A DNA stretch of 64,000 nucleotides from contig JAIOIE010000008.1 of the NCBI GenBank assembly GCA_019912665.1, forward strand, positions 281,649 through 345,648. Direction: 5' to 3'. The notes below the pieces were generated by a model. It worked only from the letters and a program-made list of their open reading frames with translations. It did no database searches and was not told the DNA's origin. The position numbers and the translations under genes were made by a program. Below are positions 50,467-58,278 of the stretch, in pieces (the stretch's first letter is position 1; every line of letters starts with the position of its first letter). The DNA is from Deltaproteobacteria bacterium (GTDB lineage: Bacteria > Desulfobacterota > GWC2-55-46).

Positions 50467-50688
50467 TTAGTTCTGGGCCGGAGCCTGCTGCTCAGCCGGA
50501 GGAGCGGTCTGGTCGGCAGGAGGCTGCTGGTCAGCCGGAGGAGCGGGCTGCTGGTCGGCCGGAGGAGCGGGCTGCTCAGCTGCCGGCGGGGCCGGCTGTT
50601 CCTGGGCCGGTTCCTGCCTCTGGCAGGCGGTCACGAGTGTCGAGAGGCCGAAGAGTGCTACTACGAGAGCGAATCCGAGCTTTTTCAT
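50467..50688 (-). CDS. Small proline-rich lipoprotein
   Basis: A 73-residue protein. A lipoprotein signal peptide ends with the lipobox LVTAC (Cys ~22). The mature part is almost only Pro, Ala, Gln, Asp and Glu, in repeats of PAPPADQQ-type (8 residues). Such tails resemble flexible wall-spanning or surface-exposed linkers. GGAG precedes the start (AAAGGAGAAGAAA). Its role is unknown. Confidence 0.85.
   Translation of the reverse strand: MKKLGFALVVALFGLSTLVTACQRQEPAQEQPAPPAAEQPAPPADQQPAPPADQQPPADQTAPPAEQQAPAQN
50475..50605 (-). repeat. Tandem 24-bp coding repeat of the lipoprotein
   Basis: GCCGGAGGAGCGG and variants recur at 50494, 50533 and 50557 in the lipoprotein gene, with 24- or 39-bp spacing, giving PAPPADQQ repeats. 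The copy number is likely variable between strains. Confidence 0.7.
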
Positions 50689-51024
50689 TTTCTTCTCCTT
50701 TGAAAGTTTTTTGCTTCTGGTTTAACTGACCCTGGCAAAATCCTGATGCAACGGTTTTTCAAACCCCCCTGAAAGGATTCACCCGCCTCCTTCCCAAGGG
50801 GCCTACTTCACCTCGCAAAACCCGTAGGCACATATATTCTCCCTTATATAAAAAATCCTTTGCCGGACTGCTCCGAAAAAGGATTTAATTTAAAACCAGG
50901 CAAGATGCCGGAACTATCGGAATAATGGGCACGAGGATAACCTGAATCATGTCCGGTGTAAATAGAAAAAAAGCGGTTTCCGCCCTGTAAATGATTTTTT
51001 TATGCGCGCTCCCCTGGACCCTCC
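50689..51024. other. Intergenic region, lipoprotein promoter and cytochrome terminator
   Basis: A 336-bp A+T-rich region. It holds AAATCCTTT...AAAGGATTT (about 50862-50892), a hairpin with an inner CGGA/TCCG pair, and at 50964-50983 the cytochrome terminator. No gene was found. The promoter of the lipoprotein gene should lie in the first 150 bases. Confidence 0.5.
50964..50983 (-). terminator. Short terminator after the monohaem protein gene
   Basis: On the minus strand GCGG, AAA, CCGC is followed by seven Ts, 40 bp past the stop at 51025. The stem is short but GC-only. Confidence 0.5.
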
Positions 51025-51789
51025 TCATTCGACCCTGATCCTTATCTCTTCGGAAAAAAGTATCCTGCCCGAAGGCCTCTGGAAGAATCCCGCCTTATCC
51101 GTATTTTCCGTTCCGTAGAGGAAAGCGGCGGCCAGCGTGTAGACGCCGGGCGAAAGCGGCGCCTTTAGCCTGTAAGTGACGGTGCCGCCCGGGAGGCTGT
51201 CTCTTTCCAGGTCGAAGCTCTGCCCCTCTATGGCCACATAGTTGAGGTTCGTTGGCAAGCCCTCGGACCTTTTCTCAAACCAGCTCCTCTGGGGCTTGCC
51301 GTCCTGCCCCCTGACCTCTGGTTCGCCCATCACCTGCCATCCCGCGGATGAGACCGGCCTGGACTGGAACCTCAGGGCCCTGTCCACGAGCATGATGCCG
51401 ATTACCGGGCCGTTTCCTCCCCTCGCCTTGACCTCGACAATCATCTCGGCCCCGGCCTTTACGCTTTCCGGGGCCGAAATAGTCACAGACGACCGGGAAT
51501 CTATGAGCCTCGCGACCCTTATGACCTCCTCTTTCTCCTCATCCGTAAGCTCTATATAAGGAGAGGGCGGCAGTTTGGCGCGCACAAGGCCATAGTGCTT
51601 GGCAAGAGGCCCCTCGATCTTCGCTAAATCAGGAGGTACCTCCGGCATGTACTCGGCCTTCATTGCGGAATGGCACGATGCGCAAAACGGGCCGGTATCT
51701 GTCAGGTACATGGGTGTGCCGTTCGGGTATGCGAACGCTGCCGACGGGGCGGCAACGGCGAAAAGCAAAAAAAATACGGCCTTTCTCAT
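51025..51789 (-). CDS. Periplasmic monohaem c-type protein
   Basis: A 254-residue protein with a signal peptide (MRKAVFFLLFAVAAPSAAFA). One haem c motif CASCH lies at ~residues 36-40 just after cleavage. After ~85 a beta-rich, Ig-like region follows (SVTISAPESVKAGAEMIVEVKARGG, then LSPGVYTLAAAFLYG). It is not a recognised multihaem cytochrome. Haem-bearing proteins of this design may carry electrons to, or sense, the periplasm. The gene is divergent from the sensor-kinase gene at 52046. Confidence 0.78.
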   Translation of the reverse strand: MRKAVFFLLFAVAAPSAAFAYPNGTPMYLTDTGPFCASCHSAMKAEYMPEVPPDLAKIEGPLAKHYGLVRAKLPPSPYIELTDEEKEEVIRVARLIDSRSSVTISAPESVKAGAEMIVEVKARGGNGPVIGIMLVDRALRFQSRPVSSAGWQVMGEPEVRGQDGKPQRSWFEKRSEGLPTNLNYVAIEGQSFDLERDSLPGGTVTYRLKAPLSPGVYTLAAAFLYGTENTDKAGFFQRPSGRILFSEEIRIRVE

Positions 51790-52045
51790 AATACCGCTCT
51801 CCTTCTTTATTTTAGGGGGGATTAAAATGCATTATGTTGAATCTACACCGATATTCAGGCCTGTCAAGCTTGACGAAAGCCAAGAAATACAGAATATTTA
51901 GTTCATGCCTTCCGCCTTCCCTCCCGGGGGCGGATTAACATACAGGCCGCGCGTAAATCTTCCGATTACGCCGAAGAGGGATAAACAGCCGGGAAGGACC
52001 TCGACCCCCATCGGTAACCAAGGATATTTATCCAGGAAAAGGAAA

Positions 52046-54256
52046 ATGGAAGAGAAGACCTCACGCCAGGGCAGGCCAGAGCAGAAGACGGAAGCCCGGA
52101 CCTACTCGCCGATGAAGATAATATTGATTCTTGTCCTGTCGGTCTTCTTCGTCGAGATCCTGATAATGCTGCTCCTCTATTTCTACAGGGACTTTCTGGA
52201 GCCCGTCCATGCCATCTTCATAGACGCCCCGCTCCTTGTACTTATCCTCTCCCCCATCCTTTATTACTTCATATTCAGGCCGCTCATTGCGCTCGTAGAA
52301 AAGCGCGCGGAGGCCGAGAGGGCGGCTTCGAGGGAAAGGGACCGGTTCCAGAAGTACCTCGAAGTCGCAGGGGTGATGGTGGTCGTACTTGACCGGGACG
52401 GGAAGGTGCGCCTAATAAACAGGAACGCCTGCCAGGCGCTCGGGTACAGGGAGGAAGAGGTACTCGGCAGGGACTGGGTGGAGAATTTCATACCGGCAAG
52501 GCTCAGAAAAGAGGTCCGGTTCGAGTTCGACGGGCTTATCTCGGCCGGCAGGGAGGCCGAGGGGTATTTCGAGAACCCTGTAATGACGAGAAGCGGCGAG
52601 GAAAGGGACGTCCTGTGGCATAACGCCGTCCTGATGGAAGACGGGGTTGTAGCGGGCACCTTGAGCTCCGGCGAGGACATAACCGAGAGGAAAAAGACCG
52701 AGCTGGCCTTGAAGGAGAGCGAGACAAGGTACCGCCTTGTCCACAATACCGCCTTCGACGGCATTATCATAGCCGACGCGAAGGACAGGATAATAGACTG
52801 CAACGAGAGCGCGGCCCGGATATTCGGATATCCCAGGGAAGGGCTCATCGGGCAGGACGTCTCCGTGATCGTTCCAGACAAGTACAAGAAGGCCCATAAA
52901 GAGGGGCTTGAAAGGTTTCTCAAGACCGGTGAGAGCACCGTACAGGGCATGATACTCGAATACGAGGGCGTGAGGAAAAACGGCGAGATATTCCCCCTGG
53001 AGCTCGCCCTCAATAATTTCACTCTCGGCGGGGTGCTCCACTTCACGGCCATGGTCCGGGACATAACCGACCGGAAGCGCGCCGAGCGCGAAAGGGAGCT
53101 AATACAGGCGCGCCTCAGCCAGTCGCAGAAGATGGAGGCCATCGGAAGGTTCGCAGGCGGGATATCACATGACTTCAATAATATCCTCACCGCGATAAGG
53201 GGGAACGCCGAGCTGGCACTGGAGGAAATGAAAAAGACCGACCCGGCATACCCCCGCGTGGACGGAATAATCAATTCCGTGATGCTCGCCTCAAAGCTCA
53301 CCCGGCAGCTCCTTCTTTTCAGCCGCGGCCAGCCCTTTGAGCTCGTGCCGCTCAACATCAACAAGCTCGTCGAGGAGCTCCTGGTGATGATAAGCCATAT
53401 AATCGGGGAGGACATAACCATCTCGACCGACCTGGCCCCGGACCTCTGGACCATTGAGGCCGACGAGAGCAATATCGAGCAGGTCATAATGAACCTCGCC
53501 CTGAACGCGAAGGACGCCATGCCGGAAGGGGGCACGCTCTCGATAAAAACGGAAAACGTCGTAATCGACGAGCGCCGGGCCAAGGCCGTTCCGGATGCGC
53601 GACAAGGAGAGGCGGTCTGCCTTACCGTGGCCGATACCGGCGTGGGAATAGAAAGGGAGTTCCTCCCCAGGATATTCGAGCCGTTCTTCACGACCAAGGA
53701 GGCAGGCAAGGGGACCGGGTTCGGGCTTTCCATAGTCTACAGCATAGTAAAGCAGCACCGGGGCTGGCTATCGGTCAAGAGCGAGCCCGGCAAGGGCACC
53801 ATGTTCAGGATCTATTTCCCGGCCGTCCTCAGGCGCCGCGAAAGAGAAGAGGCGCGCGAGGGGAAGCACCTGAAAGGCAGAGGTGAAAAGGTGCTGCTGG
53901 TAGAGGACGACCTGCCGGTAAGGGAGTTCACGAAGGCCGCGCTTGCGAATAACGGGTTCAGGGTCGTCGAGGCCGGGAATGCGAAAGAGGCGATTGAGGC
54001 GTTCGAGAGGGAACCGGATCTTAAGCTCCTCTTCTCGGACCTCGTCCTGAAAGACAAGAGCGGCTTCAACCTCGCCGAGGAGGTCCTTACCAGGAAGCCT
54101 GACATGGCGGTTGTGATAACGAGCGGATACGCCGAGGAGACCACCAGGCCGCTCCTTAAAGAGAAGGGCTATAGCTTCCTCCCGAAACCCTATTCGGTTT
54201 CAAGCCTCATGAGAGCGGTCTCAGAGGCGCTCGAGCGATCGAAGAGGTCGGATTGA
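52046..54256 (+). CDS. Membrane PAS-PAS hybrid sensor histidine kinase
   Basis: A 736-residue protein. Two membrane helices are near residues 25-45 and 55-75 (IILILVLSVFFVEILIMLLLYF). Two PAS domains follow (~95-215 and ~220-340; VMVVVLDRDGKVRLINRNACQALG, DGIIIADAKDRIIDCNESAARIFG). The HisKA H-box is ISHDFNNILTAIRGN, the ATPase N box MNLALNAKDAMPEGG, and G2 GTGFGLSI. A C-terminal receiver domain (~610-736) has VLLVEDDLP, FSDLVLKDKSG (phospho-acceptor Asp) and LPKPYS. I chose ATG 52046 (AGGAAAAGGAA upstream) over ATG 51905. Confidence 0.9.
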   Translation: MEEKTSRQGRPEQKTEARTYSPMKIILILVLSVFFVEILIMLLLYFYRDFLEPVHAIFIDAPLLVLILSPILYYFIFRPLIALVEKRAEAERAASRERDRFQKYLEVAGVMVVVLDRDGKVRLINRNACQALGYREEEVLGRDWVENFIPARLRKEVRFEFDGLISAGREAEGYFENPVMTRSGEERDVLWHNAVLMEDGVVAGTLSSGEDITERKKTELALKESETRYRLVHNTAFDGIIIADAKDRIIDCNESAARIFGYPREGLIGQDVSVIVPDKYKKAHKEGLERFLKTGESTVQGMILEYEGVRKNGEIFPLELALNNFTLGGVLHFTAMVRDITDRKRAERERELIQARLSQSQKMEAIGRFAGGISHDFNNILTAIRGNAELALEEMKKTDPAYPRVDGIINSVMLASKLTRQLLLFSRGQPFELVPLNINKLVEELLVMISHIIGEDITISTDLAPDLWTIEADESNIEQVIMNLALNAKDAMPEGGTLSIKTENVVIDERRAKAVPDARQGEAVCLTVADTGVGIEREFLPRIFEPFFTTKEAGKGTGFGLSIVYSIVKQHRGWLSVKSEPGKGTMFRIYFPAVLRRREREEAREGKHLKGRGEKVLLVEDDLPVREFTKAALANNGFRVVEAGNAKEAIEAFEREPDLKLLFSDLVLKDKSGFNLAEEVLTRKPDMAVVITSGYAEETTRPLLKEKGYSFLPKPYSVSSLMRAVSEALERSKRSD

Positions 54257-54291
54257 ACAAGCGTAGACTCTTATTAAGGGCACCATGCTTA

Positions 54292-54397
54292 AGGAAACCA
54301 AAAAATCAGAGTTTTTCCCCTTAATCAAGGAAGGCCGGGAATAAAAGCGGAGCATATATGTCAATATGTGAGCATTTTTATTCACGTCGTGACTCTT
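54292..54397 (+). repeat. Dispersed palindromic repeat, truncated copy A6
   Basis: The left end (AAGGAAACCAAAAAATCAGAG) and core (GGAATAAAAGCGGAGCATATAT, ATATGTGAGCATTTTTATTC) are present, but the right end (CGGGGAAAAGATCAA...TTGCCT in other copies) is missing. Element B begins at this point. Confidence 0.8.
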
Positions 54398-54400
54398 ACG

Positions 54401-54522
54401 AAGGCTGCTCAAAAAGCTCAAGATGCAAGGAGTCGAAAAATGGGGAATGAGCGTAAATTTTTGTACGCTGCAATGACGAATTTTGAAGACGACGCAGCAG
54501 ATTGGGATTTTTCAGCAGCCTT
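54401..54522. repeat. Repeat family B element with terminal inverted repeats
   Basis: The ends are AAGGCTGCTCAAAAA (left) and TTTTTCAGCAGCCTT (right), 14 of 15 matching as inverted repeats. The body includes GATGCAAGGAGTCGAAAAAT and a TACGCTGCAATGACGAATTTTGAAG-like right part. Similar palindromic elements are widespread in deltaproteobacterial genomes as I recall. No transposase is encoded, so it is MITE-like. It abuts truncated A6. Confidence 0.75.
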
Positions 54523-54533
54523 TTAAGGCGACC

Positions 54534-55247
54534 TCAGGGGCTTGCGGCGATGCAGTTGAACGGAAGCCCCATGGACCAGCCGTTCTCCCTGGCGCTCCAG
54601 TGCCTGTCACTGCCGATTATCAGGTGGTCAAGCACCAGTATGTCGACGGCGGCGGCGGCCCTGTCCAGGACCCTTGTAAGCTGCCTGTCCTGGCTCGACG
54701 GCGTGGGGTCGCCGCTCGGGTGGTTATGGACGAAGATGACTGACCGGGCGTTGTGCCTGAAGGCCATCTCTATTGCCTTCCTCGGATATACGACGGTCTG
54801 GTTTATCGTGCCTTCGTGCAGGACGTCTATCGAGATGATCTCTTTCCTGAACCCCATGTAGACCGCCAGGAACTTCTCTACCCTCTCGCCGGAGAGCGTA
54901 AGGCAAAGATAGTCAAGGAGGTCCGCCATGCCTGCCTCAGTATCCTGCCCGATTGTCCGCTCCTTGAGATAGGCGCCCGCCATCTCCTTGAATAGCTTAA
55001 CGAGGACTATGCCGTCTTCCCCGAGAGAGCCTTCCGTCCTCAGCTCTTCCGGAGAGGCGTCGAACACTCCCCTTATGCCCCTGAACCTCTTCAAGAGCCT
55101 CTCCGAGACGGCCCGCGGGTCTTTCCGGGGCGCGGCGTACGATACTATAAGCTCCAGAAGACGCTCCCTGCAGAACTCCGCAAGCCCATGCGGGCCGAGG
55201 AGCGCGCTGAAAGCGGACTTACGGCACCTCCTGTAATCAGCGTCCAT
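54534..55247 (-). CDS. radC: RadC-family (JAB/MPN) protein
   Basis: A 237-residue protein. The N-terminal ~90 residues are helical (LAEFCRERLLELIVSYAAPRKDP, LLKRFRGIRGVFDAS; helix-hairpin-helix-like). The C-terminal JAMM domain carries the metal motif FVHNHPSGDPTPSSQD (~residues 165-180). Despite its name, RadC's role in repair is unsettled. GGAG lies five bases before ATG 55247; a longer frame starts at 55325. It is divergent from luxI. Confidence 0.9.
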   Translation of the reverse strand: MDADYRRCRKSAFSALLGPHGLAEFCRERLLELIVSYAAPRKDPRAVSERLLKRFRGIRGVFDASPEELRTEGSLGEDGIVLVKLFKEMAGAYLKERTIGQDTEAGMADLLDYLCLTLSGERVEKFLAVYMGFRKEIISIDVLHEGTINQTVVYPRKAIEMAFRHNARSVIFVHNHPSGDPTPSSQDRQLTRVLDRAAAAVDILVLDHLIIGSDRHWSARENGWSMGLPFNCIAASP

Positions 55248-55418
55248 ACAAACTCCTTTCAGGATGCCTGTACGCCTCAAGTACCGGGTTTTGCCCTGCC
55301 TTCCCTCACACCGGAACGGCGGCATTATACAACATTTACCCGCCCCGGTCCCACTGGACTTTGGTACAGGGGTCCCGGAATTAAACTTTTTATTTTACAA
55401 CTACGCCGCGTAAAAGTG

Positions 55419-55438
55419 AACTGACATACCTGCCAGTT
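55419..55438. promoter_or_regulatory. Candidate lux box between radC and luxI
   Basis: AACTGACATACCTGCCAGTT is a 20-bp imperfect palindrome with the CTG-N10-CAG pattern of LuxR-type operators. It ends 34 bp before the luxI start. Half-site agreement is 7 of 10 bases. Confidence 0.5.
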
Positions 55439-55472
55439 ACATGGCCCTGCCACTCCCTGCTAAAAAGGGGGC

Positions 55473-56129
55473 ATGGAACTGATATTCGAAGATAGCGGCT
55501 TCATCGTAAAACCCGTATCGGCGCCCGAGGAGGTCCAGGCGGCAATGGAGCTCCGCCACCAGGTATTCAGGGATGAGCTCCGCTGGGTTCCTGTCTCCCC
55601 TGACGGGTCTGACAGGGACGACTATGACGGCTTTGCTGAAGGCATAGGCGTCTTTACCGGAAGAGGCGAACTCATCGGCTACGTGCGTCTCATACCCGCG
55701 CCCCGGCCCTACATGATCGAGAAGGAATTCGCGTGCCTTCTGCCTGAAGGCGGTTTCAGGAAAACGCTAGAGATGGCGGAATCGACGAGGATCTGCGTAA
55801 GGAAGGACATGCGGAAGGAGATGGTCGGCGGCTTAAGCCTCGCCCATCTCCTCTACAAGGCCATATACAACTGGTGCCTCGTGAACGACAGGAGGCACCT
55901 GGTGACGATAATAGAGGAGCGGTACTACATCTATCTCAAGAGGTATTTCCCGTTCGTGCCGCTCGCGCCTTTCAAGCCCCTCGGAGAAGGCGTAATGTCC
56001 GGCATAGTGGTGCTCGACTGGCGGGAATTCGAGGAGAGGGCCGGAAGGAGGCGCCCGGAGTTCCTCGGCTGGATGTCTACTCCAGTCGTCCATGCTCCAT
56101 CAGTATTGCAACAGCATGCGCTTTATTGA
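55473..56129 (+). CDS. LuxI-like acyl-homoserine-lactone synthase / GNAT-type acyltransferase
   Basis: A 218-residue protein. It carries the LuxI pattern: MELRHQVFRDELRWVP (Arg and Trp), DRDDYDGF (paired Asp of the SAM site), GYVRLIPAPRPYMIEKEFACLLP and ESTRICVRK. LuxI enzymes join an acyl chain to SAM to make AHL signals. The related GNAT proteins of exosortase systems share this outline, so the substrate is not certain. It lies beside two LuxR-type receptor genes, convergent with a 53-bp overlap (luxR stop 56077, luxI stop 56129), which supports the AHL-signal reading. Confidence 0.75.
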   Translation: MELIFEDSGFIVKPVSAPEEVQAAMELRHQVFRDELRWVPVSPDGSDRDDYDGFAEGIGVFTGRGELIGYVRLIPAPRPYMIEKEFACLLPEGGFRKTLEMAESTRICVRKDMRKEMVGGLSLAHLLYKAIYNWCLVNDRRHLVTIIEERYYIYLKRYFPFVPLAPFKPLGEGVMSGIVVLDWREFEERAGRRRPEFLGWMSTPVVHAPSVLQQHALY

Positions 56130-56820
56130 CCGCGTCGAGCTTCCTTTCTATGTTCTGCACGTGGAACTTGACCGTCCTCTCGCTTATATTGAGGATGACC
56201 GATATCTCCCAGTTCGTCTTCCCGGCCTTGACCCACCTTATTATCTCCCTCTCTGAGAGCGTGTCCACGCGGGGGTCCCTGCTGAGGGTCTTGCATACCC
56301 GGAGGAGCGCCTGGTGGAGGTGCGGGGAGAGCACATCGAGGATCTCCTTCTGGTGCTTCTGGAACCACTTGCCTTTTCCCGAAAAAGAGAAGAGCGTCGT
56401 AGTCTTCGACTCGGGCGCGTACATCCCGCCGCTCACGCCGTGCGATATGCCGAAGTCCCTCGAGGACATGAAAAGATCGGTAAGCTTGCCGCCGAATAGC
56501 GAATACGTCTCGTCCCATATCTGGGAGCCCGGGGTCTGCAGGTTCCGGAGCACTATGGGGTCCTGGAAATAGAGCTGGTTCGAGCCGTATATCTGCAGCC
56601 ATTCCATGGGGTAATTCAGGTTTACTATGTGCGGCGGCGCGAAGAGCCCCTTCTGGTCACCCTTTCCCATGCCGCAGATGCCGTAGTCGCCGGAGACCAG
56701 CCCCCTTATCCTGTCCAGCAGGCCCCGGAGGTCCTCCTCGGCCCTGCACGCCAGCGCCGAGTCGATGACGTCCAGGATGTTTGTGAGCTCTTTTTTCGAG
56801 AATTTCCGGTAGTCAACCAT
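56077..56820 (-). CDS. LuxR-type regulator with autoinducer-binding domain
   Basis: A 247-residue protein. The autoinducer-binding domain (~15-170) has YPMEWLQIYGSNQLYFQDPIVL and IWDE, which place the conserved Trp, Tyr, Asp-Pro and Trp of TraR/LuxR ligand pockets. The C-terminal HTH (~180-240) reads LSEREIIRWVKAGKTNWEISVILNISERTVKFHVQNIERKL. It has a strong ribosome site (AAAGGAGGGG) inside the upstream gene, and an 8-bp overlap with it. It should bind a lux box when loaded with signal. Confidence 0.9.
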   Translation of the reverse strand: MVDYRKFSKKELTNILDVIDSALACRAEEDLRGLLDRIRGLVSGDYGICGMGKGDQKGLFAPPHIVNLNYPMEWLQIYGSNQLYFQDPIVLRNLQTPGSQIWDETYSLFGGKLTDLFMSSRDFGISHGVSGGMYAPESKTTTLFSFSGKGKWFQKHQKEILDVLSPHLHQALLRVCKTLSRDPRVDTLSEREIIRWVKAGKTNWEISVILNISERTVKFHVQNIERKLDAVNKAHAVAILMEHGRLE

Positions 56821-57406
56821 CCAGCCCCTCCTTTAGCTCACGCTCAGGTCCTAAAGACTCGCTTATGTCGATCGCAGGCGAAGGGCTTATCGCCCTTACC
56901 AGCGCCCCGTGCAGATGGGCGGCAAGTATGTCTCCGAGCTTCTTATGGCGGTCCTTGAAGACGTCCCTGGAATCGGAGAAGCTGAAAACCGCTATTTTGT
57001 CGATGTCCGGCACGTAGACCGAGGCGGTCACACCGTGCTTTATGCGGTAATCGCTTGCGTTCTTGAGAAGCTCCCTGGACTTCGGGTCGTTGTAGCGCTT
57101 AAAGACGTCTGACCAGAGCTGGGTGACGGCGAAATTCGAGTGGAACCGGACGACCGGGTCGTCGCCCTGGTAATTGCAGGACATGTAACGGCTTACCCAT
57201 TCTTCAGGGTAGTTCCCGTTCACGAAACCGGTTATGACGGGCCTGCCGGGCTCAAGCAGGCCGCACACGGCGAATTCGGCCCCGAAGAGGTCCCTTGAGT
57301 CGAGGATCAGCTTCTTCAGGTCCTCAGGCCCGAAACATTTCTGGGAAAGCTCGATGAGCTCGAGTATCCTTACCAGCTCTCTTTTTGAGAGATTACCGTA
57401 CGGCAC
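56813..57406 (-). CDS. LuxR-type autoinducer-binding protein lacking the HTH
   Basis: A 197-residue paralogue of the downstream luxR. It keeps the ligand-pocket pattern (YPEEWVSRYMSCNYQGDDPVV, then LWSDVF). After ~170 residues it ends with a short unrelated tail and no DNA-binding helix-turn-helix. The start is GTG 57406 with GGAGGG upstream. No HTH relic lies downstream because luxR begins at once. It could titrate signal, form heterodimers or act on another partner; the truncated TraR relative TrlR works by heterodimer inhibition. Its job here is unproven. Confidence 0.85.
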   Translation of the reverse strand: MPYGNLSKRELVRILELIELSQKCFGPEDLKKLILDSRDLFGAEFAVCGLLEPGRPVITGFVNGNYPEEWVSRYMSCNYQGDDPVVRFHSNFAVTQLWSDVFKRYNDPKSRELLKNASDYRIKHGVTASVYVPDIDKIAVFSFSDSRDVFKDRHKKLGDILAAHLHGALVRAISPSPAIDISESLGPERELKEGLDG

Positions 57407-57431
57407 CTGAGCCCTCCTTCAGGGCGGCCTC

Positions 57432-57998
57432 TTATCGGGCCGCCTCCCTTGGGACGGAATGGCATTTGAAGCAGTTCCTGGTCGGAAAGGCCACCTTGTC
57501 ATGGCATACGCCGCAGAACCTGCCTTTCCAAATGCCGGTCATGGTGATGCGGCTCGCCCCGGCCTTCTCCGCGAATATGCGTGGGTGACAGGTGGAGCAC
57601 TTGAGCCAGTCGTTGTGGGCCGAATGGGGGAAGAGCACATCCGGCATGAATTCCTTTTTGGACCTGATGAGGATATCCCCGTCGAACCTTTCCCTGTCTG
57701 CCGGAGCCAGCCTGGGCGGGGAGCCGTCGATAGAACCCTTCGGCGCGATGATCCCGGATGAGATGGCCTCGGCCCAGTCGACAAAATCGTATCTGTCCTT
57801 GGGAAGATGCGTAAGGGAGATTACGTCAGGGGTGGGGTCCGGTAGCCCGTACTTGTCCTTCTTTATCTCGCCCGGCTTTCTCTTCTGTTCGAGAAACGGC
57901 CTGTCTGCCGGGGCCGGCTCCATTGAAAAGGGATCTCCGCTTGCGGAGCCCGGAAAGAAGGCAAGGAAGAGCGCTATGGTCAGTGAGGATCTCAGCAT
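57432..57998 (-). CDS. Trihaem c7-type cytochrome domain protein
   Basis: A 188-residue exported protein (signal peptide MLRSSLTIALFLAFFPGSASG). Its C-terminal third has three haem c motifs, CSTCH, CGVCH and CFKCH, with extra His at FPHSAHNDW, the pattern of the c7-type trihaem domain found in deltaproteobacterial-type periplasmic cytochromes. The N-terminal ~100 residues (Pro-, Asp-rich) are not recognised. It lies 25 bp upstream of the HTH-less luxR on the same strand, probably in one transcript. Confidence 0.88.
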   Translation of the reverse strand: MLRSSLTIALFLAFFPGSASGDPFSMEPAPADRPFLEQKRKPGEIKKDKYGLPDPTPDVISLTHLPKDRYDFVDWAEAISSGIIAPKGSIDGSPPRLAPADRERFDGDILIRSKKEFMPDVLFPHSAHNDWLKCSTCHPRIFAEKAGASRITMTGIWKGRFCGVCHDKVAFPTRNCFKCHSVPREAAR

Positions 57999-58278
57999 CT
58001 CGCGGCAGCAGATTCGGAATCAGTAGCATTAAATACAAGGGGGTACCTCAGGGAAGGCCCCGCCTGAACGCGCCTCACGTTTGGATTGCGGAATAATATC
58101 ACAAGTGGAACTTTTCCGCAAACCAAAAAGGCCTGCTCCCATAGGAAACCAGTATAACGGAGTGGACGCGGGGAGAAAGGCTCTGACCGTGGCCAGACCT
58201 TCTCAGGACTTAAAGAGGGGCGGCGAACTCGTGCGCGCACCAGGGGCACGCTACCCAGCCCTCTTCCCGCTTTTTGCC

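Noticed and set aside
50735..50752. A -24/-12 (sigma54) promoter before the lipoprotein gene
   Set aside because: GG and GC are 12 bases apart instead of 10.
7942..54522. Family A and B repeats as insertion sequences
   Set aside because: They are only ~120-145 bp and have no coding capacity or linked transposase; called repeats instead.
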